Source of the DNA: Micractinium sp. NFX-FRZ
Lineage: Eukaryota; Chlorophyta; Trebouxiophyceae; Chlorellales; Chlorellaceae
DNA: 64,000 nucleotides
Reading direction: 5' to 3'
Assembly: GCA_029339195.1 (NCBI GenBank)
Contig: JAPTJF010000141.1
Location: 1 to 64,000, forward strand
Part shown: piece after piece, positions 52,001-61,252 of the stretch
Numbering within the stretch: position 1 is the first letter of the stretch
Layout of the letters: the number at the start of each line of letters is the position of its first letter
The notes under the pieces: generated by a model
Databases searched by the model: none
The model's input: only the letters and a program-made list of their open reading frames with translations
What the model was told of the DNA's origin: nothing
Translations under genes and position numbers: made by a program

Positions 52001-53855
52001 CACCGCCTCCCCGCTGCCGCCAACTGCTTGCTTGCACCCCACTCCCCTGCCCTCCCTCCCTGCCTCCGCCTGCCCCGCCTGCACCAGATTGAGAGCAGCG
52101 AGGAGGTGGCCGCTGTGACCACGGAGGCGCAGCGTGAGGCGTTCCTCACCCAGCTGACCGAGCAGGAGGACTGGCTGTACGGCGACGGAGACAGCGCTGA
52201 GTCAGCAGAGCTCAGGTGAGCTGTGTTTGGTGGGCGCGGCTGTGTTGGCAGAGTGTTGTGGCGTGATGGTGAAGGTGGCACCGTTGACACTTACATGTAT
52301 ATCCAGTTGTCTCGTTGTGCATCGAGCAGGGCAAGCCATTGAGAGGCTGGCAGGCTGGTGTGGTGCGGGACGAGAAGACCTCACTTGGCGGCAATGTAGA
52401 GCCGCCCCAGCCCTGCTGCAAACAGTTATCTGAAAGGGCGTGCGCTTGCCATGCTCGTGCCACAGGTCGCACCTGCGCACGCTGCGCGAGGTGGGGGACA
52501 AGATTTTCGAGCGCGTGGCTGAGGCGGAGGCGCGGCCCAAGGTGGTGCAGCTGGCAGACCAGTTTGTGGAGCTCACACGCAAGGCGACCAACAGCTGGTG
52601 AGCTTGGGAGTCTCTAAAGGGGTGGGAGCAAGCAGGGATGTTGAGCAGGCACCCCAGTTTTTGGAGCTCAGCTGCAAGGCCAGCGACAGGTGGTGAGCAC
52701 GACACTGAGCTCAAACACAGTATTGGGGACATGGGGCAAGATTCCCTCGGTGCTGCAGCTGGCAAGCAGCGCAGGCACATGGCCATAGGCGTGTTGTTGC
52801 AGCTGGCGTCGCCGCTGTTCTGATCCCTGCCTGCCATCTGTGTTACCCCATGTGCAGGCCCGACATCAAGCCCTGGCTGGGGGCTGCCGACATTGCTGCT
52901 CTGGTGGAGAAGGTGCGGGGCTGGGCAAGGTTTTGACCTGCCCTTCATGCCTGCACGCTGAGCCTGCTATTGAGCCAGCGTGGTATCAACTACGCTGGCT
53001 CAATACAGGCTCAGCCTGCATTGTACTGGGCACACCGGGTGTCGCTCCTGCCCGCTGCTCCCTGCCCTACACGCATGGATGCCGAGCAGACGGCCAGCGC
53101 AGTTGCCACCTGCGCCCCACACTGCAGTTGCCACCTGCGCCCCTCGCTGTCCCACACTGCCACATGCTCACGCAGCCCATGAAATTGGAACTGATATCGC
53201 ACCGCTGCCCCACTGCTCACGCAGCCCATGAGATTGGAACCCACGCCTTCGTGCCTTGCTGCCTCCTCCCTTGCAGGTGGACAACTTCACTTCCTGGCTC
53301 AAGGGCAAGCAGGAGGAGCAGGGCAAGCTGGCGGCGCATGAGGAGCCGGCATTCAGGAGCGAGGAGGTGACCAGCTGGCTGGGCAAGCTGCAGAAGGTGA
53401 GCAGGCGCCTGCCCTGGGCTGCGCAGCGATGCAATGCAATGCTGCTGTCTGCCGTGGAGCTGTCACCCACCCCTAGCCTCAGCCGCAGCAGTTGTTTGCC
53501 CACTCGCCGCTGCCTGCTGCCTCGACTGCCCCGCAACTCTCCCACTCGCACACCGCTGCCTCCGGTCCTACGCACACCATAGATACCTCCCCTGGCCCCT
53601 CTGCCATGCCCGCCGCAGGCCTTCACCCGCCTAAACAACAAGAAGCAGCCCAAGCCGCCCCCGCCACCCCCGCCGCCCAAGGTTGAGAGCAATGACACCG
53701 CGTCCGGCAACGCCACGGATGCGGGGGCGGGCAAGGAGGGCAAGGGCGAGCAGCAGCAGGATCAGGAGGCGAGGAAAGAGGAGGCTAAGGTGGAGGAGCC
53801 AACGAAGGAGCAGACGGATGATGATGACATGCCGGCGCATGACGAGCTGCGGTAG
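46093..53855 (+). CDS. HYOU1: ER-lumen Hsp70-related chaperone HYOU1/GRP170
   Basis: HYOU1/GRP170/Lhs1 is a large ER Hsp70 that aids folding and acts as nucleotide exchange factor for BiP. Exons: 46093-46539, 46982-47086, 47455-47524, 47894-48021, 48221-48296, 48832-48929, 49271-49391, 49713-49875, 50020-50159, 50388-50501, 50681-50770, 51014-51073, 51316-51779, 52088-52215, 52466-52597, 52858-52912, 53277-53396, 53619-53855; phases agree, 915 residues (human 999). A signal peptide is followed by LLAIDLGAENLRLSIVKPG and SKRKTPALVAF (first phosphate loop), YDVGAASLQAALVTYSA, and VELLGGTSRVPRL. Then come the acidic/Pro/Asn-Ala-Thr-rich loop (ten prolines; several N-x-S/T sites) and C-terminal helices. 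The chain ends HDELR: an HDEL retrieval motif with one extra Arg. Many introns carry exon-edge copies. Confidence 0.95.
47341..47375 (+). repeat. intronic copy of HYOU1 exon 3 start
   Basis: GAGGCTCTGGTCGACGCTGC followed by CCAGCTGG matches the real CAGGCTCTGTTGGACGCCGC, CAAGCTGG (47458-47486) about 115 bases downstream. The acceptor itself is not clearly preserved. Confidence 0.75.
48264..48490 (+). repeat. 65-bp tandem repeat seeded by the HYOU1 exon 5 donor
   Basis: The exon 5 end GGAGGATGTGGGGGGAGAGC...GAGCTGGGTGAGTGGGGGGC recurs as three units at about 48313-48377, 48378-48442 and 48443-48490. Each carries CAGC, GGATGT, GAGCAGCTG or GGGCAGCTG, and a GTGAGTGG-like or decayed donor. Two adjacent units share GAGCAGGCAGTGAGGCAGCC, showing that the repeat went on expanding. 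Confidence 0.85.
48684..48750 (+). repeat. intronic copy of HYOU1 exon 6 start
   Basis: GCGTGTGCAGCCCCAATGCG, AGCACTTTGC, CAACTGGGCAAG follows the same order as the real GCGTGCAGCCCTGATGGA, ACACTTTGC, CAGCTGGGCAAG (48825-48885). Acceptor and exon start are both copied. Confidence 0.85.
49142..49200 (+). repeat. intronic copy of HYOU1 exon 7 start
   Basis: CACAGTTTGTGCGCACCAAT, TCTGCCGGCACGGAGGCCCG matches the real acceptor and exon start CACAGGTGGTGCGCACCAAG, TCTGCCAACAGCGAGGCCCC (49265-49317). Confidence 0.9.
49441..49612 (+). repeat. two intronic copies of HYOU1 exon 7 end
   Basis: The first copy (49441-49503) repeats TGTGGCAGGACAGGGACTT, GCCACCATCACG and AAAGTTTGAGGAGCTGGCGG almost exactly, 109 bases after the original. 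The second (about 49548-49605) keeps GACTTCTGGGCCACCGTTGC and GTGAGGAGCTCC and is more decayed. The period is about 110 bases. Confidence 0.9.
50231..50263 (+). repeat. intronic copy of HYOU1 exon 9 end and donor
   Basis: GTGGCCATGCAGCTGGAGGG followed by GGAGGCGGGTGGGC copies the real GTGGCCATCCAGCTGGAGGG, GGAGGCGGGTGAGC (50132-50165). Confidence 0.9.
52650..52697 (+). repeat. intronic copy of HYOU1 exon 15 end and donor
   Basis: CCAGTTTTTGGAGCTCAGCT, GCAAGGCCAGCGACAG, GTGGTGAGC copies the real CCAGTTTGTGGAGCTCACAC, GCAAGGCGACCAACAG, CTGGTGAGC (52559-52603), 94 bases downstream. Confidence 0.9.
52957..53015. repeat. near-perfect 24-bp intronic hairpin
   Basis: The left arm is GCTGAGCCTG, a bulged C, then TATTGAGCCAGCGT. 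The right arm is ACGCTGGCTCAATA then CAGGCTCAGC. The loop is ten bases. All 24 pairs are Watson-Crick, with a single bulge. It lies in the HYOU1 intron 52913-53276 and stands alone, without recognisable terminal repeats or target-site duplication. Confidence 0.9.
53100..53240 (+). repeat. paired direct repeats in HYOU1 intron
   Basis: CAGTTGCCACCTGCGCCC occurs at 53100-53117 and 53125-53142. TGCTCACGCAGCCCATGA followed by RATTGGAAC occurs at 53165-53191 and 53214-53240 with one difference. These are independent local duplications beside the hairpin. Confidence 0.85.
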
Positions 53856-54267
53856 AGGCACAGGCAGGCCGCAGCAGCGAGCAAAGTGTGCCACACAGCC
53901 AGTACATGCTGTGCTGCACCAATGCCTGGTATGGCTTGCTCTGGGGTGCGCAGCCGCGGCGCGGCCTCACCCCCGTTCTTTTGTTTGTTTTGCCTGTTTC
54001 CCTGCTTGGGGACGTGCTGGGGTTCGCACCGCCTGATTTCATGTTGCCTCACATTTCCAGTGTAACCAGCTTCAAGCGCAAGAGTTTGGCAGGGCGGCGC
54101 TCGCAAGCGGGCGGCAGTGCTGCGCCCGCTTTGCCTCCAGCTTTCGACCCTCTGCTTCCTGCGCCCTTCCACCATTTGGCCTGTGCCGGCACACGTGCAC
54201 AGCTGTATACGCCTCTTTGAGGACACTGGCCGGCGCGCAGCCCGCGACAGGCAGCGCTGCAGGCGCC
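53856..54267. other. intergenic, HYOU1 3' region and next promoter
   Basis: This is the HYOU1 3' UTR followed by the upstream region of the coiled-coil gene. TGTAA at 54061-54065 is a possible poly(A) signal about 205 bases after the stop. I see no gene. Confidence 0.45.
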
Positions 54268-57096
54268 ATGGACGACAGCTTTGGTTCTATCGACGAGGTT
54301 CTGGTGGCGCAGGAGGCTAGATTGCAAGAGGTGGAGGCAGAAAAGCGTAAACTTGCGAATGAGACGCAGGTGCTTGGCGCGGCCTTGGAAGCGCTTCAAC
54401 GGGAGAATCGAGCACTGCAGAGACGAGCGGCGGATGCGGAGGCGCGCGCAGAGGCGCAGGCAGCGAGCGACGGCCGACAGCGCGCAGCCGTCGAGCAGCG
54501 CCGAGGCGCCGAGGCGGAGCGGCTCAACGGTGTGCGCCACCGAGCTGCCAACGACCGCATACTGCTGGAGCAGGTGGGTGCATGCTGTGGAAGGATCCCC
54601 ATCAGACCCTGCCAATGCAGTCTCTCATTAACATCACTGACCGTGCCGATCGTGCGCTCCCGCCGCCAGCTGACCGCCTGCCTCCCCACCCAACCGACCT
54701 GCCGCTCGTGTACCCCAACCAACGGCAGGCTGAACGCGGCCGCCGCGAAGCAGAGGCACAACTGGGTGCTGCACAGCGGCACGCAGCGGCAGCAGCAGCA
54801 GAGAATGCCGACCTACGGCAGCAGCTGGCGGCCGCCCAGCGGCAGGTGCGCAAGCTAGAGTCGCTCGCCCCCTTTGCTGACGCCTGTCAGGAGCAGCGGG
54901 CCGGAGAGGCTGCGCTGGCAGCTGAACTGGACCGCGCCAACAGACGGGTGCAGCAGCTGGAGGGGCGGTGCGCGTCCTTGGAGTCGGAGCTGCACGGCAC
55001 GGCGGCAGCGCTGGCGGCTGCGCAGCGGCTGATGCCACCGGCCGACGGATGCACCCAGCGACAGCAGGGGCAGCGGCAGCGGCAGGAAGACCCATCTGCC
55101 AGCCTGAGCCTGGCAGACCTGTGTGACCTGGAGGGTGTTAACACACAGTTTGGCGGGTGCGGCTCGCCGCAGAGCACGCACTCCGACGCTGCCTGGCGCG
55201 GCGGCGGCGGCCTGCCCTCAATGCGCCGAGCCCTGCAGCAGCGTCGCGCCGGCCAGGAGCAACAGCAGCAGCAGCAGCACCAGCAGGTGGCAAAGCAGCA
55301 GGAAGCGGCGGCGGCAGATGAGGCGGCAGCCAACACAGCAGTGCAGCAGCAGCAGAGCCTGGTGGAGGGGCTGCAGCAGCAGCTGCTAGAGCAGCAGCGT
55401 CAGATTGCCCACCTGCAGCTACAGCAGCATGTGGCGATGGGCGGCGCTGGCGGTGGCGGCGGCAGCAGCGGTGTGGGCAGCGCAGAGCAGGCGGCAGCGG
55501 CTGCTGAGCAGGCCCGCCGGCTGCAGGGGGAGCTGGAGAAGCTGCAGCGGCGCAACACGCAGCTGCAGACGGCGCTGGCAGAGGTGGGCGGGTTCACAGG
55601 GTGTGTGCGGTGGGTTAGGGAGCAAGTTAGTGCATGTCGCAGGAGGGGGGCAGGATGAGGGCAGGCTGCTACCAGCGCTGGGCAACGTGCCATGGCCACA
55701 TCATGAGTCTGACCTTGTGTTGCCAGCATACCATTTTCTTGGCGCACTCGTGTGATGGCCGCCTGCCTGCCTGCCTGCCTCCCCCTGAGCACCCCCACCC
55801 GCCCTGTCCCGCACGCCCCGCAGACCAGCCTGCAGCACGCGCGTGCGGCGGCAGCGCTGCAGAAGCAGCTGCAGGAGGCGCAGCAGGAGGCGCAGCAGCT
55901 GCGGCAGCAGCGTGACGACGCGCAGCTGCAGCTGGCCCAGCTGCAGGCTGCCGCTGCTGCGCTGGATGGCGAGAACACGGGCGGTGGCGGCGGCGATGCA
56001 GGCGGCAGCAGCTGTGAGCAGCTGGAGCAGCTGCTGGAGTATGCTGGGCGCTGCAACTCGGCTGTGGAGCAGAATGCAGGTGGGGCAGGCAGCACCCACG
56101 TGGCTTAGCACAGTGCCAGCGCTGGCCGTGCTGTTGCATTTGGGCGTTGCATTTGGGGGCCATGCATGCCTGCGTGTCCTCCTTGGCAGGAGCCGCGGGG
56201 TGTGTCCTGTCCGCACAAGCTTGGAGTGGCTGACCAGTTGCTGTCCCATGTGTCACCCCCATTTGTGGCAAGCAGCTCTTTTGCAGGAGAAGAAGTCGTG
56301 GCTGGAGAAGGTTGCAGCCGCAGAGGCGGAGGTGGAGCGGTGCCGTGCCGAGGCGCAGCAGTTGCACTTGCAGCACCTGCAGCTGGCGCCTGCCGCCAGC
56401 GCCTCGGCAGACTTGCAGCAACAGCAACAGCAGGAGGAGTTGGTGCAGCGTGTGCTGGAGGCGCAGGCAGCCGAGGCGGCGCTGCGGTCGGTGCTTCACG
56501 AGGCGCGGGAGGAGCAGGTGGCGGCGTGCAAGGCGCTGAGCAGCGAGCTGCGGCGGGTGCATGCGCTGGAGCGGCTACGCATCAGTGAGTGGGAGTGGAT
56601 TGATGGGGGCCAGGGGCGCAGGGGCGTCGGGTGCACATGTGCAGCAGGCCTGACTCTCGGAGAGGCCGGTGGGGCGCCTGTTGCTGCTGCTGCCTTTCTG
56701 GCGGTGTGCAGCGCTCTCAAGCCTGCGGTGCTGACAGCGCTTCTACCTGGCCGTTGGGCTGATTTTGTCTGCATGAACTGGGTGGCCCCTGCGGCGGCAC
56801 CAACAATCATCAATGGTTGCTCCGCTCCACCTGTGCCTCATCTGGTCCTAATCTCTTGTGTGCACCCAGCAGGTGACATGGCAGAGGTGCAGCGGCTGCA
56901 GCGGCGGCTGCATGAGGTGCAGCACGAGTGCCGGCAGCTGTTCAAGACGCTCGCGGCAGCGCAGCAGCAGGTGGCGGCCAGCGGCAGTCGCGGCGGCCAG
57001 CTCGGCACCGCCTGGGTGGCGGCAGCAGCAGGGCAGCAGCAGCAGCAGCAGCAGGCTAATATGCATGACGACTTTCGGATACGTGCAATGAAGTGA
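54268..57096 (+). CDS. coiled-coil, glutamine-rich protein
   Basis: Exons are 54268-54573, 54729-55583, 55824-56079, 56276-56584 and 56873-57096, giving 649 residues in phase. Nearly the whole chain is predicted coiled coil with heptad-like Leu spacing. Examples are EARLQEVEAEKRKLANETQV near the N-terminus, ENADLRQQLAAAQRQVRKLE, RRLQGELEKLQRRNTQLQ, LQKQLQEAQQEAQQLRQQ and VQRLQRRLHEVQHECRQLF. It is broken by Gln runs (AGQEQQQQQQHQQ) and a Gly patch. No catalytic domain is visible. A centrosomal, Golgi-tether or cytoskeletal scaffold would fit, but composition alone cannot decide. The acceptor of exon 4 was set at 56275 because the nearer CAG would break the frame. The last exon has a decayed copy at 60745-60905. 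Confidence 0.75.
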
Positions 57097-57601
57097 GGTG
57101 AGGCGTGTAACAAGTATCCAGTGCCGGCAGCATGCAATGGCATGCAGGGCATGCCCTGTTGATTGCCGTGTGTCCCAGAGCAAGGCGCGGCTGAACACAG
57201 CGGGGATGCCACCGTCTGCTGTGCAGCTTCTGTCTTTGCACAACTTCCTTGCAGGGGGCCAGTTTTCGGACATTGCAGCAGGGTTCATCTCAGGCCAGCT
57301 GTTGCTGCCACCTGCCCCTTGCCGGGCGCTGGGAGTGCCCCTGCTGTTGCAGGCAGTTACAGTTTAAAATGAAGCTTGTATGCATCACCTTCCAAGAAAA
57401 ACGGCGCAAGATTGGTGCGGAGGTTGGCAGGGGAAGCGGGAGGAGGCAAGGCGCAGAAAGGGCGGGCTGCGGGGAGGAGGCCCGGTGGCAGTCAGTGGCA
57501 TGGCAAGGTAGGCGGCGCACCCGGGATGAACATGGGAACAGACTCTTCTCTACTACTTTAAAGCGTATGTGGCGACCAGGGGCATGCCAGAAGACGAGGG
57601 G
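57097..57601. other. intergenic, convergent gene ends
   Basis: This is the 3' UTR space of the coiled-coil gene (+) and the cysteine-rich gene (-). TGTAA at 57106-57110 is only ten bases after the coiled-coil stop, probably too close to be the poly(A) signal. There is no coding signal. Confidence 0.45.
57357..57361 (-). terminator. candidate poly(A) signal TGTAA
   Basis: TGTAA on the minus strand lies about 240 bases past the stop of the cysteine-rich gene at 57602. It is a plausible position and weak evidence on its own. Confidence 0.35.
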
Positions 57602-59882
57602 TCACCTGCCCGGGAAGAACGAGTTGTTGCGGCACAGCGCTTGCACTCGGTAGGGGCCGCCCAGGCCGACGGCGTAGTGCACTTGGGATCCCCCCGGGCC
57701 CCAGTTCATCCCCCAAATGCTGCACACCTGGCCCGACTTCCCTTTCCTCATCCACCCCATCATGATGGGGAAGCCGCTGCCGTTCGGATTGCGCATGCGG
57801 CACACGGCAGGTCCCGAGGCAGCGGCCAGCGCGCCGCCAGAGACGCACTTGGACGACGCCCTCCACACCAGGCGCGGCAGGAGCGGGGCGCAGGCGCAGT
57901 GGTAGCCATCAGGCATGTACACCGTCTTGCCGGCCCGGGAGAAGTAGAAGTTGCCGTCGCCTCCGTACCAACTCTGGAAGGGCTTGTGCTCGTTGAGGCA
58001 CACGCCTGCGGCAGGGGCAGCCAGGTGGCAGCCAGCCGGCGGGGGGCGGGGGCGTGTGTGAGCCCGGCACCGCCTCCCTGTTGCGTGGCTTGCTGAGCAG
58101 GGGGAGGGGGCAGGCAGCAGGCTGCAGCGTTGCAAAGTTTGTATGACTCACTTCCGCCACGCGGGCATTCACAGTGGCCGCCGTGCCCGTCCTGCAATCC
58201 CCCCTGCCAGCCCCCCTCTGGGCCCACCATAGTATGTCTGCCCCAGTGCTGTGTCGATGTGTGCGCACAGCCAGGTGTTCGGGTTGCCTCCGGTGATGGG
58301 GGAGGAGCCAAAGGGGCCCTGGGCGGCGCAGGTGAACTTGCAAGAGGGCTTGACGCGGGTCACCGAGACTGCGGGGGCAGGGCGGGCACAAGTGAGCGCA
58401 GGCGATGGGCGCATGCCTGGGAGGAGGGCTCGGCAGCGGAATAGCTGGCAGCAGGCGCAAGGGCAGGGCATGCCAGTTACGGCACACTCCCACCCCACCC
58501 ACACCCCACTCCCCTCCATCACTCACATCCCTTGGGCCCGGGCCCTGCCGAGCCGCTGGGGTTGTTGGCGCAGAGGATCTGCAGGTGCCGGCGGGCGGGG
58601 CAAGAGAGGGTCAAGCGCTGGCAGGGCAGCATGGGCATGCATGGTATGGCAGCACGGGCATGCATGGTATGGCAGCACGGGCGTCATCATCCAGGCAGAT
58701 GCTCCCTCTCATGCATCCTGCCACGCATCTGCCCCTGCTTCTCCATTCACAAGCCCTGCGCAACATCGATCGCCTGCAAGCAGCGCGGCCTCCGCACGAC
58801 GCGGCCCAATAACACTTGCCTGCATGTTGAATTTGCCGCCCACGCCCTTGACCGTGGTCACCAGGCTGCCGCCGGCGCCCCAAGGCACCGGGTAGACATT
58901 GCACCTGTTGCTGCCCGTTTCGATCCAGCCCAGCGCGTAGTCTCCGCCGCCGGGCTTGACGATCTTGCACACGCCGGGCCCCTTGGCGGCGGCCTTGGGA
59001 CCCGCCACGCAGGCGAGGTCCTTCTTCCAGTACGTAGCATTGGCCTTCTGGCAGGCGCACCTGCAATGCACCATGAGGAGTTGGCCATCACGTCCAAGCC
59101 CAACTGGTGGTAGTTAGAAGATCTGCCGCAGAAGGCGCATGCATGAGCGGCATGAGGCGCCTGGCAAGGTGAAGTTGCACCCACCAGTATCCCGAGGGCG
59201 CGGCCACAGCGGTGCCGTCGGTGCCGTTGAAGAGGCGGCAGATGCCCTTGTGCCAGGTGCCTGCGGGCAGGGCGGGGCGGGCGGGATGGCTCAAGCGGGG
59301 CCATCGGGCAGGGCACTGCCAGCCACGTGTTGGGGAAGAGCCGGCCGGCCACTGCCTCTGTAGGAGTGGGCACACCCTCACCCCAGTGGATGTCGTGGCC
59401 GACGCCAAACTCGGCGCACAGGTTCTTGCCCGCTGCCCCTCCGTGTATGGTCTCCAGGTCGGTGGTCCCGGCGCACAGGGCCGGGCAGTTGAGCACCGCG
59501 GGCACCAGTGTGACTGCAGGAGAGCGAGGAGGAGGGGAAGGGGCACCACATGGGGTGGGTGGGTGGGTGGGTGGGAGGTGCCAGCTGGCAGAGCTGAGCA
59601 CTCGGAGCGCCGCATACCAGGGCAACTGCCGGGAAACTGCCGAGCAGGTGGGTGGGAACCTGCAGAGCAGACAGGCTGATGAGCGGGCGAGCGGAGCAGG
59701 AGGGTGAGTGGGCAGGGCAGTATCTCCCCTGCTCCTCACTCACACCCGCTGGTGGTGCCGGCCGCAGTGACCACATCATCGGTTCGAAGGCCTCGCGTGT
59801 GGGCCGGCGCCTGGGGGCGGGCGACAGCCATGCCGGTGCACACCACCGCCAGGGCCAGCCAGGTCAGGTAGCGGCGCAGCAT
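57602..59882 (-). CDS. secreted cysteine-rich repeat protein
   Basis: Exons are 59744-59882, 59382-59513, 59185-59260, 58820-59060, 58527-58578, 58228-58368 and 57602-58005, giving 394 residues. A signal peptide starts it (YLTWLALAVVCTGMAVA). The mature protein has paired cysteines and two to three diverged modules. One is VCKIVKPGGGDYALGW with CNVYPVPWGAGGS; another is VCRMRNPNGSGFPIMMGW with CSIWGMNWGPGGS; a shorter one is ICRLFNGTDGTAVAAPSGYW. Trp/Gly-rich and Cys-containing repeats like these recall DM9/DUF3421-type lectin-like modules, but the match is loose and I do not assign it. Extracellular or cell-wall location is inferred from the signal peptide and cysteines. Intron 4 uses a GC donor, CAG|GCAAGT; a GT donor would break the frame. 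Confidence 0.75.
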
Positions 59883-61252
59883 TGCTGGTTGGGGTTTTGT
59901 GTGATGCCCGAGTGCCCGGTGCAGCCTGCATTAGAAGTGTACAGCCCGCTGCTGCTGGTCAGCGTCGGCGGGTGGCTGGCGGCAGTACCAGGAGAGTGCA
60001 AGGCCGCAATGAGGGCGGCCCACACTCACAAGTGATACTGTTGGTGAGCTACTGCGTGTTTACGCAGCAGCTGATTCGCCGTGCCGACGTAGGGAGCAGT
60101 GCCAAAGCGGTGGCGCAGCGCTGGGCGCAAAACCGGGCAGGGCTCGCGCAGGACGAAACACAGGGCAACACAAACCGCCGCGTTCTTAAGCTGCCAAGGG
60201 GTCCGCGTCCCGCCCACCAGCTGCGATCTCACATGCTGCAGAAGCCATGGGAAGCTGCAAGGGGCGGCGGCACGCCAGCCACTCATTGCTCGCCAAGCTC
60301 CATGACGCACCCTTACACCCCCATGCCGCAGCTTCCATCCTCCCCCGCAGTATTGATGGCATTTTTGCAACCTCCAGTTCACTGGCAGCAAGCCGCCCAC
60401 ACATGTGGGCAAGGTCCCGCCCTTCGGCCGCTGGCCCTCACCATCGCTGTGTGGCAGCGCCGACCATGCCTGTTGCTCCCCAGAAGGTAGCGCTGCAGCC
60501 TGTACCTGGCGTGTGAATGTAATGCTGATCAAATCACCTCTTTGATGTAAAACCTGCTGCCTGGCAGCCCCCCTCCCCGGGGGGGCCCGCAGCCTCTCAG
60601 CCCGTACCCCCGACGGCGCCCTATCGCCGATGAGCGAGTCAACGAGTGCGTGTTTCTCTTTGCCCCTTTTTGCGCGCAACCTCAAACGTAAACGTCCACA
60701 AACAAAATGAAGAAAAGGGGCAGTCAGCAACTTTTGGCGACCACAGGTGTTTAGAACGCTCGCGCCAGCGCAGCAGCAGGTGGGAGCCAGCGGCAGTCAC
60801 AGCGCGGCAGCACAGCGCTGCCTGGGCGGCGGCAGCAGCGGGGCAGAAGCAGCTGGCACAGGCTGGTATGCATGGAGACTTTTGGAAACGTGCAATGAGT
60901 TGAGAAAAGTCGTGCGGCCGCAGCGCATGCCCTGTCGACACTCCGCCGCTTGTCGGGCGCCAGCACTGCGCCTGCGTGGCGGCGGTCATGCTCACATCCG
61001 CACAGGGGAGTCCTGGCGACCAGTCTGTCTGATGTCGATCGATTTGAGCCACTTAGGCTTTGCTTCCCGCTTGGGGCGCCAGCCTGTAGCGCCAGCACCG
61101 TCCTCAGGCGCTCGGCGCGGAGTTCAGGTCCCTGCTAGCGCGCATCAGGCAGCACAGATAGGCGCGCACACGTGCCCACTGATCCGTGTTGATCGCACCC
61201 AGCGCCGCGCTGCCGCCACACCACCCCTGCTGCCCGCTGCTGTGCTGTAACG
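59883..61252. other. divergent upstream region with a gene relic
   Basis: 1.37 kb lies between the start codons of the cysteine-rich gene (-) and the DsbA-type gene (+). It contains the exon relic at 60745-60905 and a GC palindrome-like run near 60575-60590. No intact gene is visible. The spacer presumably carries both promoters. Confidence 0.45.
60745..60905 (+). pseudogene. decayed copy of the coiled-coil gene's last exon
   Basis: Shared words in the same order as 56937-57096 include AACGCTCGCG (parent GACGCTCGCG), CAGCGCAGCAGCAGGTGG, CCAGCGGCAGTC, CTGGGCGGCGGCAGCAGC (parent CTGGGTGGCGGCAGCAGC), GGTATGCATG (parent AATATGCATG) and ACGTGCAATGA. Small indels break the frame. Similarity fades around GCATGCCCTGT, just past the stop, so part of the 3' UTR was copied too. 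It lies 3.8 kb downstream in the same orientation. No poly(A) tail or target-site duplication is visible, so a DNA-level duplication is likelier than retroposition. Confidence 0.88.
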
